64,000 nt of DNA from Paenibacillus sinopodophylli (GTDB taxonomy: Bacteria > Bacillota > Bacilli > Paenibacillales > Paenibacillaceae). Where the stretch lies: positions 1 to 64,000 of the forward strand of contig NZ_VDBO01000007.1 of the NCBI RefSeq assembly GCF_005930355.1. Direction: 5' to 3'. Below are positions 9,284 to 18,507 of the stretch, one piece after another (the first letter of the stretch is position 1; every line of letters starts with the position of its first letter). The notes below the pieces were generated by a model. It ran no database searches. It had not been told where the DNA came from and saw only the letters and a list, made by a program, of their open reading frames with translations. Made by a program: the position numbers and the translations under genes.

Positions 9284-10261
9284 TTACCAGGCGTAAGCGC
9301 GCGGTGCATCCCCGCCAGGGCCGGGAAATATTTCATCAATCCGTTTCAGTGATGATTCGTCCAGTGAAATTTCCACAGCTCGGAGTGAACGCTCGAACTG
9401 ATCCAATGTACGCACTCCGATAATCGGTGCCGATACAGCTGGATTGGCAAGCAGCCACGCTAGTGATACGAGATCCTCTGGCTCACCAAGCTCATCACAG
9501 AATGCTGCATAAGCATCCAATTGCTCCCGGTGCTGCTCCAGTCGCTTCGAGTCGCCGCTGCGGCGTCCGCCATCCTTGCGGCGATGGTTGCCTGCAAGCA
9601 GCCCGCCGTCAAGCGGACTCCACGGAATAACGCCAAGGCCAAGCTCCTTAGAAGCTGGCAGCACTTCCAGTTCTGGCAATCGGCAGAGCAAATTGTACTT
9701 ATGCTGCTCGGACACGAGACCAATCGAGCCTCTTGCCTTTGCTTCGCCTTGTGCCACTGCAATATCCCAGCCTGCAAAGTTGCTCGAGCCTATGTAACCC
9801 GCTTTGCCTTGCGAGATTGCGGTTTCGAAAGCTCCCCACAGCTCGCTCCAATGGACACTGCGGTCAACGTGATGCATCTGATACAGCTCGATATGATCGG
9901 TTTGCAGACGTTTCAGCGATGCATCTAGATGTCTGCGTATTTTGTAGGCCGACAGACCGGCTTCCCGGTTCGGACCATCATGGTTATCATGCATATCGCC
10001 ATATACTTTCGTAGCGAGTACGGTGCGCTCGCGACGTCCACCGCCCTGAGCGAACCATTTGCCAATAATTTCTTCCGTTCGACCAGCATTCTCACCCCAG
10101 CCATAAATATTGGCGGTGTCGATAAAGTTAATGCCCGCATCCAGCGCTGCATCAAGAATACGAAATGATTCCTTCTCGTCGGTATCTACTCCGAAATTCA
10201 TCGTCCCTAGACATAACCGGCTTACCCTAAGACCTGATTTTCCTAATTTCGTATACTGCAC
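9284..10261 (-). CDS. Aldo/keto reductase
   Basis: A TIM-barrel NADPH-dependent oxidoreductase of about 325 residues. The catalytic tetrad is visible: Asp in FIDTANIYGWGENAG, the Tyr within it, Lys in VLATKVYG and His in YQMHHVDRSVHW. The C-terminal cofactor part shows VIPWSPLDGGLLAG and SAPIIGVRTLDQFERSL. The GTG at 10261 is preferred over the ATG three codons earlier, since AAGGAG sits only 2 bases from that ATG and the family normally begins near QYTKLGKSGL. The substrate is unknown. Confidence 0.9.
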   Translation of the reverse strand: MQYTKLGKSGLRVSRLCLGTMNFGVDTDEKESFRILDAALDAGINFIDTANIYGWGENAGRTEEIIGKWFAQGGGRRERTVLATKVYGDMHDNHDGPNREAGLSAYKIRRHLDASLKRLQTDHIELYQMHHVDRSVHWSELWGAFETAISQGKAGYIGSSNFAGWDIAVAQGEAKARGSIGLVSEQHKYNLLCRLPELEVLPASKELGLGVIPWSPLDGGLLAGNHRRKDGGRRSGDSKRLEQHREQLDAYAAFCDELGEPEDLVSLAWLLANPAVSAPIIGVRTLDQFERSLRAVEISLDESSLKRIDEIFPGPGGDAPRAYAW

Positions 10262-10381
10262 TCTAATCATCGCTCCTTCAAATGTGAAATAGGATGGATT
10301 GCTTATTCATTATACAAAAATGATACAAACTAACCAAATCTCGTTCACATCTTCGTTATTTGTAAACGAACCGTCTGAGAC

Positions 10382-10416
10382 AGAAAAAGACACAATTGCT
10401 CCTTAGAACAATTGTG
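10382..10416 (-). terminator. Terminator of the stalk-domain protein gene
   Basis: CACAATTG (10391-10398) pairs with CAATTGTG (10409-10416). On the minus strand the stem is followed by TCTTTTTCTG. Confidence 0.8.
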
Positions 10417-10448
10417 CCTTTTGGATACTAGAACGGTATCTTTACATT

Positions 10449-11297
10449 TTAGAAAGAAACCTGAGACAGAATGTAATTACTGCTGCCATAGGCATTTGCC
10501 GAGAATTTGAAGTAGAGGTAGATTGCGCTAAAAGCATCCCAACCTTGAGGCTGATAGCTGTAACTAAACGTTTGATCATATTCATCTTTTGTAGTCACAT
10601 TAAAAACTTTAATATCAGACACTGTCACTTTAGCAATAGCACTACTAAAACTATCCATCGTTTCCTTGGAGTTAGCCTCTATATTTGAAGCTAAATACGA
10701 CCCATATTGTTCCTTATAGTACTCTTTTGCAAGACCCATGGGTGAACCAGCGATCGCACCTGATACGTAATTATCGAAGTAAGCATTCATAACTGTCGGC
10801 TTACCCGATTTCAAATCTGCACTTAGCGCTTTAATGACTGCAACAGCCTCTTTTTTCATTTTTTCAGTCATTTGAGCTTCTGTTCCCGTTAGCTTAATAA
10901 TACCAACAGCAGTAGCAGGCGTTGAGGTATTCCCAGAATTGCTGTTATTGTTAGTGTTAGTAGATGGTGTTGTTACATCATTGAACGGTATGCCTGAATT
11001 ATTACCACTATTCAAAGTAATCAACTGTTTAGCATTGTCGTAGTTGACGCTGGCTCCCAAATCCTCAGCAGTCGCTCTGAGCGGCAAATAGGTAGAACCA
11101 TTATATACAATGGCGGACATCTTATTTCCGCTCTGATCTTTTGGAGTCCAAGCTGAGCCATCTACCTTAAACCCGATATTGTGATTTAATGCCGCTTGAA
11201 TTTTTTGGATACCCGTTGCTGCACCAACGCCTACAACTCCGAAAACTAAACTACTAGCTAAAAGTGAGCCAACAAAAACCGATTTCTTGATTTGCAT
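10449..11297 (-). CDS. Secreted protein with copper-amine-oxidase N-terminal-like (stalk) domain
   Basis: A signal peptide (MQIKKSVFVGSLLASSLVFG, cleavage near GAA) precedes a copper-amine-oxidase N-terminal-like domain (about 35-100). It carries the typical FKVDGSAW, YNGSTYLPLRATAEDLGASVNYD and NAKQLITLNSG pattern, seen in many Paenibacillus exported proteins. A Thr/Asn/Ser linker (105-125) joins it to a C-terminal domain of unknown kind (130-282) ending in a beta-rich YQPQGWDAFSAIYLYFKFSANAYG segment. The ATG at 11297 starts the signal peptide; an upstream in-frame ATG would add 35 residues without a ribosome site. The gene and its upstream region are distinctly richer in A+T than their neighbours, a hint of acquisition. 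Confidence 0.8.
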   Translation of the reverse strand: MQIKKSVFVGSLLASSLVFGVVGVGAATGIQKIQAALNHNIGFKVDGSAWTPKDQSGNKMSAIVYNGSTYLPLRATAEDLGASVNYDNAKQLITLNSGNNSGIPFNDVTTPSTNTNNNSNSGNTSTPATAVGIIKLTGTEAQMTEKMKKEAVAVIKALSADLKSGKPTVMNAYFDNYVSGAIAGSPMGLAKEYYKEQYGSYLASNIEANSKETMDSFSSAIAKVTVSDIKVFNVTTKDEYDQTFSYSYQPQGWDAFSAIYLYFKFSANAYGSSNYILSQVSF

Positions 11298-11745
11298 GAA
11301 AGAAACCCTACAATAATGTGTTTTATGAGCAAAATTATGTAATATTAATACCCATGATATCCCAAACAAGCAGCTTGTGTAAATAGTTATTATTGCATTC
11401 AAAAATCAAAAAATTACAACTTTTATTGTTTTTCTCATCTTTTCACTTCACTATAATTACTCGTAATTTTTCTATTTTATTTTCCCACTGATATAATTTG
11501 AATATTTTAACGAATAAATGTTTAATAGAGAGATCTTATCGCACATAAATGGACCCCTGTTAATAAAATCGAGGTGCGTGGATTTGCTAGTTGAATGCTG
11601 GATTCGAGTTCTGCATTCTGGTATTGTTTACATTATCGGCCATTCTGCATGGCCTGACCTATTTTACTATTACATCGAAGCAAGGCATTTCTTGTAACCG
11701 TTGTAACCTATATCAGCATTAAACATGTAGAACGGAGTTAACGAT
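11298..11745. other. A+T-rich intergenic region, no gene seen
   Basis: About 450 bases between divergent genes hold no supported coding sequence. The first 250 are strongly A+T-rich and should contain the promoter of the secreted protein. TTGTAACC occurs twice in tandem (around 11693-11710), just upstream of the TVP38-like gene, as a possible operator. Confidence 0.5.
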
Positions 11746-12354
11746 ATGGATGATTGGCGTAATTGGCTGGAATACCTAAAGCATTTGGATCTGGATTCGA
11801 TACAGTGGACGTTAGAGAGCTATTCGCAGTGGGGCCCCTTTCCAGGAATTCTGCTGCCCATGATTGAATCCTTTCTCCCCTTCCTCCCGCTTATTCTTAT
11901 TATTGCGGCTAATGCCAACATTTATGGTCTAGGGTTTGGATTTCTGTTCTCATGGATCGGCGTGACTGCCGGTGCTGTAACGGTATTTTGGATTAGTCGC
12001 AAGCTCGGCCGCAATGTAAAAGGACGGCTTCAAAAGCGTTTCCCAAAGTCGGAGCGATTTTTCAACTGGGTTGAGCGCAGAGGCTTCACGCCTTTGTTTC
12101 TACTGGCTTGCTTTCCATTTACGCCATCTGTCATTATTACGGTCGTTTCTGGTCTCAGCAAGGTTCCGTTCCACACGTTCCTGCTTGCGACACTGCTTGG
12201 TAAAGCAGTAATGATCTTCTGCATCTCCTTAATCAGCTTCGATATCGGCAATCTAGTGGACGAACCTTGGCGTATATTTGTCTCCATTACAGCCGTACTG
12301 GTCATGTGGTTCGGGGGCAAACGACTCGAATCCCGTTATCAGGTGAATGGATGA
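11746..12354 (+). CDS. TVP38/TMEM64 (DedA-like) family membrane protein
   Basis: A 202-residue polytopic membrane protein of the VTT/DedA superfamily, implicated in lipid scrambling or flippase roles. The central block shows GFLFSWIGVTAGAVTVFWISRKLGR, followed by RFFNWVERRGFTPLFLLACFPFTPSVIITVVSGLSKVPF. It carries the family's G-x3-G helix and the F/Y-x-P motif in the re-entrant loop. A CGGAG ribosome site precedes the ATG. A zinc-ribbon membrane protein gene follows 10 bases later, so they are probably co-transcribed. Confidence 0.88.
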   Translation: MDDWRNWLEYLKHLDLDSIQWTLESYSQWGPFPGILLPMIESFLPFLPLILIIAANANIYGLGFGFLFSWIGVTAGAVTVFWISRKLGRNVKGRLQKRFPKSERFFNWVERRGFTPLFLLACFPFTPSVIITVVSGLSKVPFHTFLLATLLGKAVMIFCISLISFDIGNLVDEPWRIFVSITAVLVMWFGGKRLESRYQVNG

Positions 12355-12364
12355 GGTGATCTGA

Positions 12365-12715
12365 TTGCAAGCTTCCCTTCCCCCGCTGCTGTTCTCTTTA
12401 CTCGATGTAGGGATGACGACAGTGGTCATCCTCATTGCCGGCGGGTTTCTCACCGGCATGTTCATGTTTGTGCGAATGGCATCGGATGATTCTGATCGGT
12501 ATAAGAATCTGAAAGAGATGGTTGAGACCATCTTCGGCACACCTGCACACCTTAGGCCATCCACAGACAGCTCCAGCACAGGCACTGGAGACAAGGACAA
12601 GGATAAACCTAACGTAGCCGAACTATCGCCCTTCTCCGAGCCATGTCCCGCTTGCAGTGAAACGATCACAGAACGTGATTTAACCTGCCCCTCCTGTGGT
12701 CTACGGCTTTTATAA
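12365..12715 (+). CDS. Small membrane protein with C-terminal zinc ribbon
   Basis: The 116-residue protein has an N-terminal membrane helix (about 17-38, TTVVILIAGGFLTGMFMFV), a Ser/Asp/Lys-rich linker and a terminal CPAC-x10-CPSC zinc-ribbon pair. The start is a TTG with GAGGTGAT 7 bases upstream. It sits 10 bases behind the TVP38-like gene. No named family was recognised; it may be a membrane-tethered scaffold. Confidence 0.7.
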   Translation: MQASLPPLLFSLLDVGMTTVVILIAGGFLTGMFMFVRMASDDSDRYKNLKEMVETIFGTPAHLRPSTDSSSTGTGDKDKDKPNVAELSPFSEPCPACSETITERDLTCPSCGLRLL

Positions 12716-12853
12716 ATTTCACACCATCTTCTCTATAATCCGCGCTCATATATTTCTTCCTTTTGTGGCACACTGTTGAGGATCTTCTTATGAAGAGAAG
12801 TGAACGAGTAGGCAGGAACGGACTATGAATAGAGGAAGGTGGGTTGACAACCT

Positions 12854-13150
12854 ATGAGCAATTCTAACCATCATGAGATGAACCCTATGTCAGGTGAGCC
12901 CGTTGAGGTGAAGGGTACCTATCGCAACGAATGGGGAGGCGAGGAGCAGCTTGAACGCGGCGATATTTTCCCAGCTGACCCTATGCTTGGCACGACGGAA
13001 TGGCAGCTTGTTGAGCTCTTCTTCAACAATCACCATGAAGGGCATACCGATCCGCGTCTAGTGCCTCATGACGATGACAAGAACCCTGAGGCACATATGC
13101 AGCATCCCCGCCGCCATGAAGGAAGCAACAAAACCGACGATGACCAATAG
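12854..13150 (+). CDS. Small acidic His-rich protein of unknown function
   Basis: The 98-residue hydrophilic protein has a central GTYRNEWGGEEQLERGDIF-PADP-GTTEW block, shaped like the small G-x-Y...G-x-x-x-L-x-x-G-D-x-F-P...G-x-T-x-W domains of Firmicute proteins. It is flanked by His/Asp-rich tails. The ribosome site GGAAGGTGGG lies about 14 bases before the ATG, slightly far. It ends just before a bidirectional terminator. No function can be named. Confidence 0.65.
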   Translation: MSNSNHHEMNPMSGEPVEVKGTYRNEWGGEEQLERGDIFPADPMLGTTEWQLVELFFNNHHEGHTDPRLVPHDDDKNPEAHMQHPRRHEGSNKTDDDQ

Positions 13151-13195
13151 CCAGTAGCTGTGTTAGCTCTGACATGGAACTGTGCGTCTGCATAC

Positions 13196-13246
13196 CAAAA
13201 AAGCAGGACGGAGCGCTCTCAAGCGCAGCTCCGACCTGCTTTTTTC
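13196..13246. terminator. Bidirectional terminator
   Basis: A long imperfect palindrome begins with AAAAAAGCAGG and ends with CCTGCTTTTTT, with stems GCAGGNCGGAGC/GCTCCGNCCTGC. It serves the converging small protein and exporter genes. Confidence 0.9.
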
Positions 13247-13274
13247 AACTCTAACTTTATGCTTGTACTCATTC

Positions 13275-14345
13275 TTACCCTAGCTTACGTTCACCGTTCT
13301 CCAGCTCCTCAGCTCCGCGCTTCGCGCTCTCTTCGCGCTGCTGCACCTGATCGAGCAGCTTCTCCAAGCGTCTAAGGTGATAGGCGTACTCGAATAGGCC
13401 CGAAGCAACGAATATAAGACGCTTGTGCTCATCCGGGTCCTCCATCACATATGCAGTTAAGTCCTTGACGAACCTCGCTTCACGCTCTTCCTCCGGCTCG
13501 ATCAAAGCGTTAGGCTTCATCTTATCCTCTGCCTTCAGCAGGATTTGCTCATGATACTTCGACAAGTCCTCGATTTGCCGATCGAAACGAAGCGCCCACT
13601 CGCCAGCGCTAGGCGAGGCGAAATAATGCTCTTCCACGACATCGAGGAGATCCGCCCCCTTCTGCAGCGTCTTAATCATCTGCTTAGACACCAGCAATTG
13701 TCTCGCATGACTTGTTTTCGTACGGGCAAGCACCTTACGTTCTTCTTCGAACACGGTATGGCGCTCTTCCAGCTTGCGCAGAGTGCCATGCAGCTTGTCC
13801 TTCTCAACGCGGAACACCTGCTCCTTCATCTCATTGGAAACGGCCGTTCTTAGCAGCAGCGACAGCTGCGTATACGCTTGATGCACCTGCTCTGTGAACT
13901 GCTTTCTCGGACGGGGTGGGAAAACAAGAACGTTAACCAAGAAGGAAGAACCGATACCAGTCAACACCATCAATAGTCTCGAAACCGCAACATCCCAGCC
14001 TTGGCCGTTCGCTTCCATAATAGCAACGACCGTAACCAGCGTCAGGCTAATCGTGCTCTCCATTTTGAGCCTGATGCTGATGAGAATAACCAATATACAA
14101 ACGAGCCCAGCCGCAATTGGCGTATGACCGAATAATCGAACCGCCACAATGGCAATAGCTGCGCCAAGCAGATTAGTTTGTACTTGATCCGCTACCCGCT
14201 GCCACGAACGATAGATGGACGGTTGAATCGTAAAGATGGCCGCGACCGCCGCAATTAGCGGGGACGCGAAGCCGAACAAGCTGCTCAAGTAGATGGCAAG
14301 CGCTACGGCCATTCCGGTTTTTAATACCCTTGCTCCTATCGTCAT
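13275..14345 (-). CDS. Aromatic acid exporter family protein (ArAE_1/DUF939)
   Basis: The 356-residue protein has four to six membrane helices in the first 140 residues (MAVALAIYLSSLFGFASPLIAAVAAIF, AAGLVCILVILISIRL, SRLLMVLTGIGSSFLVNVLV) and ends them with the signature FPPRPRK. A long helical, coiled-coil-like cytoplasmic region follows (about 150-356). This is the ArAE_1 exporter layout; actual substrates are unproven. The ATG at 14345 overlaps the stop of the upstream alkC-like gene in an ATGA junction, so translation is probably coupled. A longer in-frame start would run 60 bases into that gene. Confidence 0.85.
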   Translation of the reverse strand: MTIGARVLKTGMAVALAIYLSSLFGFASPLIAAVAAIFTIQPSIYRSWQRVADQVQTNLLGAAIAIVAVRLFGHTPIAAGLVCILVILISIRLKMESTISLTLVTVVAIMEANGQGWDVAVSRLLMVLTGIGSSFLVNVLVFPPRPRKQFTEQVHQAYTQLSLLLRTAVSNEMKEQVFRVEKDKLHGTLRKLEERHTVFEEERKVLARTKTSHARQLLVSKQMIKTLQKGADLLDVVEEHYFASPSAGEWALRFDRQIEDLSKYHEQILLKAEDKMKPNALIEPEEEREARFVKDLTAYVMEDPDEHKRLIFVASGLFEYAYHLRRLEKLLDQVQQREESAKRGAEELENGERKLG

Positions 14346-15469
14346 GACAATGCAGCCTCCGTGACCGCCAGCTCCGCTCGAGCTACCTCTCTCCCGTTCA
14401 CCCATAACGTTACCAGATGAAGCCCGCTATAATGCTTCCGCGTCGTTAAGTCTGCGAACCGATGTACACGCACACTGTAAGCTTCTGCTCCACCCGCATA
14501 CTCGCGGTCTGAGAGCAGGAATCGTTTGAGCGAGGTTTTTCCGCTGGACTTTACGAATGCAATACCATACTCAATCCGAAGCTTAGCAGTGTCTCCTTCT
14601 CGCAGGCGAACATGGTAGCTCAAGGCCACTTCTCCGCCGATCGCTATCACGCTTGGAGCTGCTATGATCGAAGCGTCAGCCACTAATGGCTGATTGCGTT
14701 CCTCCGCACCACCATGCTTGGCATATCCGAACAAAGCCATGATCTCTGGTACGGATTGCTTAATCAACGTGCGGCAGCCATGCCGAACAATCCAGTCCGT
14801 CCGCTCATCCTTGCCCCTCCAAGCCTCTGCAAGTGAAATGACCAGCTCAGGATGATCCTTCGCAATATCATTCAAGTTATTCGCAACGCTCTTGCGTACG
14901 TATAGAGACGGATCGCACTTCAGCCTCTCCAGAATCGGCACAATCGGTGATGGATCGTGCTTGAATTGCGGCAAAGCCTGCGCCCATGGCAGACGCGGCC
15001 TGATCCCTTCACTTGCGAGCCGCCTAACATGCTCATTCGGATGCTCCGCCCAAGCGAGCATAACGGAAGCCATGCGCTCAGGATCGTGCAGAATAAAGGA
15101 GCGAATCGCAAACTCTGCTGTTGAGCGTTCGGTAAACCGCATCATCGCCGCCAACGAAAGCTCCCAGTTATGCGGCTCCATTCCGTATTGTTCAACAAAG
15201 TCTGAAAAGAAGATATAAGGAAGTCCCGTACATTTCTCATCTATTTGATAGAGTACGGCAAGCGCATCACCATACGATTCAGGCAGCGCCGTACCTAATG
15301 CTTCCGTAATTTTGCGACAACGCGCCTTTAGCTCCAACTGCTCCCAATCGCCATCCCGTACATGCTCCACGAATCGCGATTCATCAAACGGGCTCCATGC
15401 TGTTTTCACCAAAGCTGCAAATCTCTCTAGAAAAAAGCCATCATACATAGCCTTTAGCGGTTCTGCCAC
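14342..15469 (-). CDS. AlkC-type DNA alkylation repair glycosylase
   Basis: A HEAT-repeat DNA glycosylase of about 375 residues related to AlkC/AlkD, which excises 3-methyladenine-type bases. The HEAT part (about 40-250) shows WELSLAAMMRFTERSTAEFAIRSF, HPNEHVRRLASEG, RPRLPW and LYVRKSVANNLNDIAKDHPELV. The C-terminal 100 residues form a beta-rich domain (IAIGGEVALSYHVRL to LHLVTLWVNGREV), matching the Ig-like domain of one AlkC subgroup. The GTG at 15469 is preferred: AGGAGGGG lies 8 bases upstream, while the ATG at 15508 has no site. Its stop overlaps the start of the exporter gene. Confidence 0.85.
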   Translation of the reverse strand: MAEPLKAMYDGFFLERFAALVKTAWSPFDESRFVEHVRDGDWEQLELKARCRKITEALGTALPESYGDALAVLYQIDEKCTGLPYIFFSDFVEQYGMEPHNWELSLAAMMRFTERSTAEFAIRSFILHDPERMASVMLAWAEHPNEHVRRLASEGIRPRLPWAQALPQFKHDPSPIVPILERLKCDPSLYVRKSVANNLNDIAKDHPELVISLAEAWRGKDERTDWIVRHGCRTLIKQSVPEIMALFGYAKHGGAEERNQPLVADASIIAAPSVIAIGGEVALSYHVRLREGDTAKLRIEYGIAFVKSSGKTSLKRFLLSDREYAGGAEAYSVRVHRFADLTTRKHYSGLHLVTLWVNGREVARAELAVTEAALS

Positions 15470-15542
15470 TGTAAATCCCCTCCTCCAGCTATTATACCTA
15501 AATTTCATAACTGTTCACGTTTTCTCTATTTTATCACAAGAA

Positions 15543-15584
15543 AAAAGCTCAGAAGCACTCCCATAGGCGTGTTTCTGAGCTTTG
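15543..15584 (-). terminator. Terminator of spo0M
   Basis: AAAGCTCAGAA and TTCTGAGCTTT form an 11-bp stem with further pairing inside (CAC/GTG). The minus strand ends in TTTTTTC. It also insulates the divergent alkC-like unit. Confidence 0.85.
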
Positions 15585-15603
15585 TTTCAAAGCTTACAGC
15601 AGT

Positions 15604-16371
15604 CTAAGCATATCTCGCGAGTATATCAGACAGCTGACGAGCAATATCATTCGGTCCTGCCGCCAGTTGTACATGTGTAAAGCGAGTACGTACAAACGTT
15701 TCATCCATATTCATCGCCTCTGCGAAAAAGCTGGACAGCCCGCGTGCGCGGCGATCGATCTGGAGCACCAGCTCAAGCTCGTGATCAGATGGATAGAACA
15801 TGACTTCCAGTTCATCCAATTGCCCGCGAAACTGCGTCGTCGGTACGAATTCAAGCTCTTGGATAAATGGCATTTTGCCGCCTAATTTAGAGGAATATTC
15901 GCATTCCGCCTTCCGTAAGTGGAAGCCAAGCAAATTCAACGCTTCGAGCACCGTATTCATCGGAGCAGTTGGGCTAACTTCGATTCGGTCATTATCGCCA
16001 GGGTCCACTCCGCCTCGGACATCCAGCTCTGTCTTCACCCATACCGGCACGTGGCCGATCGTAAGCGGTGTCTGATGAGGAAGCTGGAACGAGAAGGATA
16101 CCTCCCGCTGTTCATTTGGCTTCAGCGTGAAAGGGGCGCTCACATGGTAACGTCCAACCTCGCCATTTTGCTTAATCTTGTTGTCGTTGCTCTCACGTAT
16201 ATATTGTGTCATAACCGATAGCTGAATGGTTTCAATTCGCTGCTCCACGTTACCGCCCTGAATCTTCACAATACCTCGCACCTCTTCGCCTGGCGAATAA
16301 CGAGGCTTCTCCAGCAGCGTATCAATCTTCGCAGAACCTATTCCTATGCTTGCCAAAAACCGGTTAAACAT
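15604..16371 (-). CDS. spo0M: Sporulation-control protein Spo0M
   Basis: A 255-residue cytoplasmic protein with an arrestin-like beta-sandwich: MFNRFLASIGIGSAKIDTLLEK, SPGEEVRGIVKIQGGNVEQRIETI and SFSFQLPHQTPLTIGHVPVWVKTELD. These match the Bacillus Spo0M family throughout, and the length agrees (B. subtilis about 258). Spo0M affects sporulation stage 0 and cell division. A GGAGGTCG ribosome site precedes the ATG. A sensor kinase gene lies upstream on the same strand, 75 bases away. Confidence 0.93.
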   Translation of the reverse strand: MFNRFLASIGIGSAKIDTLLEKPRYSPGEEVRGIVKIQGGNVEQRIETIQLSVMTQYIRESNDNKIKQNGEVGRYHVSAPFTLKPNEQREVSFSFQLPHQTPLTIGHVPVWVKTELDVRGGVDPGDNDRIEVSPTAPMNTVLEALNLLGFHLRKAECEYSSKLGGKMPFIQELEFVPTTQFRGQLDELEVMFYPSDHELELVLQIDRRARGLSSFFAEAMNMDETFVRTRFTHVQLAAGPNDIARQLSDILARYA

Positions 16372-16445
16372 CTAAAACGACCTCCATCCTCTAAATGGCC
16401 ATTCTGAACTTCTAAAGCATATTACGAGGTCCATTTATTTAGGTT

Positions 16446-18224
16446 TCATATAACCGTTTCAGTTCCCACTTCCTGAATGTCAGGGACTTCCTTGTACGGC
16501 AATTGAATAACAAAGGTTGTACCTACGCCTAATTTGCTCTCTGCTGAAATTCGCCCCTGATGGTTGTCGATGATCTTATACGTTACCATTAACCCAAGAC
16601 CCGTACCTTTATCCTTAGTTGTATAGAAAGGCTGGCCAATCTTGGCAAGCTGCTCATCTGGTATGCCTGAGCCCTCATCCTTAATACGGATAAGTACGCC
16701 TTTCTCCTCATCAAGCGACATTGTAATCGTAACAATTCCGCCATTATGCATCGCTTCAATGGCGTTCTTGAGCACATTAATAAATACCTGCTTCAATTGA
16801 TTCTCTACGCCATGCACCCACAAAGGCCGAAAGTCGGAATGGAATTCAATAATGACGTTATGTAGAATAGCCTGCGTGTCGAGCAAATTCACAGTATCCG
16901 CCATAATTTGGCGCGAATCCTTATGAACAAATTCATACACCTGCGGCTTAGAAAGCATAAGCAGCTCGCTGACAATCGATTCGATGCGTACAAGCTCGGA
17001 CTTCATAATATCGTAGAAGTTACTGCTATTGCCGCGGCCCGATGTAATTAATTGCAGGAAGCCTTTCAGCGAGGTAAGCGGATTGCGGATTTCGTGTGCA
17101 ATGCCTGCCGCCAGCTGGCCCGCGACATAAAGCTTCTCTGAATTAATGAGGAGCTCTTCGTTTTTCTTCCGTTCGGATATATCACGGATAATGACCTGCT
17201 TGATCTGTTTGCCAGAGAAGGTTGAACTGGCACTGACCATCTCTGTATGGAGCAGTGTTCCGCGCATCGACAGCCATTGCAGTTCAAGCGGCTTGGCTGT
17301 CGTATGGTCATGTTCTTGACCCGCCGCAAGCCACACGCGCATCTCCTTATGATAGGACTCACTTAGCAGACTGTACACGCTTTGACCGATCAGCTCGCGC
17401 TCCGATTGCACCTCGAACATGCATAAGCCCGCGCGGTTCATAAATTCCCATTTGCCATCGCTTATTAAAGCGATCGTATCCATAGAGTTCTCGACGAGCA
17501 GCTTATAGCGCTCATCAATCTGTCTGTACTTGTTGGATGCAAGCCATGTCGTGAGACTGAAGCTTAGAATAATTAAGGTCGACAGTCCAAGCAAAAACGC
17601 AAGCAGGAGCAAATACTCATTCAACAGATCTGTAGATAATACATTATCGTATTCTACTTTAAGTGCATGCATGCCAACTTGGTGAATAGCCATATTGGAT
17701 AATCCAAGGGATAGACAGCTTTTTAATTTATAATAAGGGGATTTGGATTCGAGCCAGCAGAAAGCCAAATAAGCCCCAACAAAGCCGACACCAAAGGACA
17801 GCCAATAGAGCAGCCAATTTATCTGGAGAATGACTACCGACTCGGACAACATGGATATGTATTGCAGCATGGTAGCTCCCAGCGCCATTAATAGGGAACT
17901 GATGAAATATCGGACTCGCTTAAGCTGCTGGTTCTTAAGCACAAGCAGCGAGGAATAGACGATAATCGCGCAGACTACTAAGACGAGCAGCATACTCCAA
18001 TCCATCACCATCCGGTAATCCGAAGCAAGCAGAGATACGACATGCATCGTCCATAAGCCTAGTCCGAAGACAGAGGCTCCGCCAATCATCCAATTGAATC
18101 CATACATCTTTTCCTTAGGCTGCGGCTGCTCAATCATATTGAGCATCGTGTAGGAGGCAAAACACATAATAATGATCGATAAAACGAGATAATAGGGGTT
18201 TCCAGTAATCATCGCCTCAGCCAT
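16446..18224 (-). CDS. MHYT-PAS sensor histidine kinase
   Basis: The 592-residue membrane kinase has an N-terminal MHYT sensor (about 10-225, seven helices), with the signature variants GLWTMHVVSLLA, LSNMAIHQVGMHALKV and repeated His-Met pairs proposed to bind metal or sense diatomic gas. A PAS domain follows (about 240-355). The HisKA box is HEIRNPLTSLKGFLQL (about 376), and the ATPase shows NVLKNAIEAM, DEGSGIPDEQL and GTGLGLMV. The catalytic core resembles the sporulation kinases KinA-E. No partner regulator is adjacent; a role in the Spo0 phosphorelay is inference, supported only by the neighbouring spo0M. AAGGAGTCCT precedes the ATG. Confidence 0.92.
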   Translation of the reverse strand: MAEAMITGNPYYLVLSIIIMCFASYTMLNMIEQPQPKEKMYGFNWMIGGASVFGLGLWTMHVVSLLASDYRMVMDWSMLLVLVVCAIIVYSSLLVLKNQQLKRVRYFISSLLMALGATMLQYISMLSESVVILQINWLLYWLSFGVGFVGAYLAFCWLESKSPYYKLKSCLSLGLSNMAIHQVGMHALKVEYDNVLSTDLLNEYLLLLAFLLGLSTLIILSFSLTTWLASNKYRQIDERYKLLVENSMDTIALISDGKWEFMNRAGLCMFEVQSERELIGQSVYSLLSESYHKEMRVWLAAGQEHDHTTAKPLELQWLSMRGTLLHTEMVSASSTFSGKQIKQVIIRDISERKKNEELLINSEKLYVAGQLAAGIAHEIRNPLTSLKGFLQLITSGRGNSSNFYDIMKSELVRIESIVSELLMLSKPQVYEFVHKDSRQIMADTVNLLDTQAILHNVIIEFHSDFRPLWVHGVENQLKQVFINVLKNAIEAMHNGGIVTITMSLDEEKGVLIRIKDEGSGIPDEQLAKIGQPFYTTKDKGTGLGLMVTYKIIDNHQGRISAESKLGVGTTFVIQLPYKEVPDIQEVGTETVI

Positions 18225-18507
18225 AGGACTCCTTAAATATACTTAAATTTACCTGCAAATAGTAAAATTCGACAATCCCCCTAAAAACCCTCTGTTATAT
18301 TCGTAGAATCTTGTAATATTTTGCAGTAAAGTAAGCGGCTATTTCTCTTCTTCCAAACTTCCGCTATTATGATAGGATGACTCTATTAGAAACAGGCCAT
18401 ACTAGAAGAATCGATGATTGCGGGCATGCTCTTTTTGCCTAATCTCTCATTGGAATCTTGCCTCAATCACACTACGGCGTCATCACACTTATGTAGGAGG
18501 AACAGAA

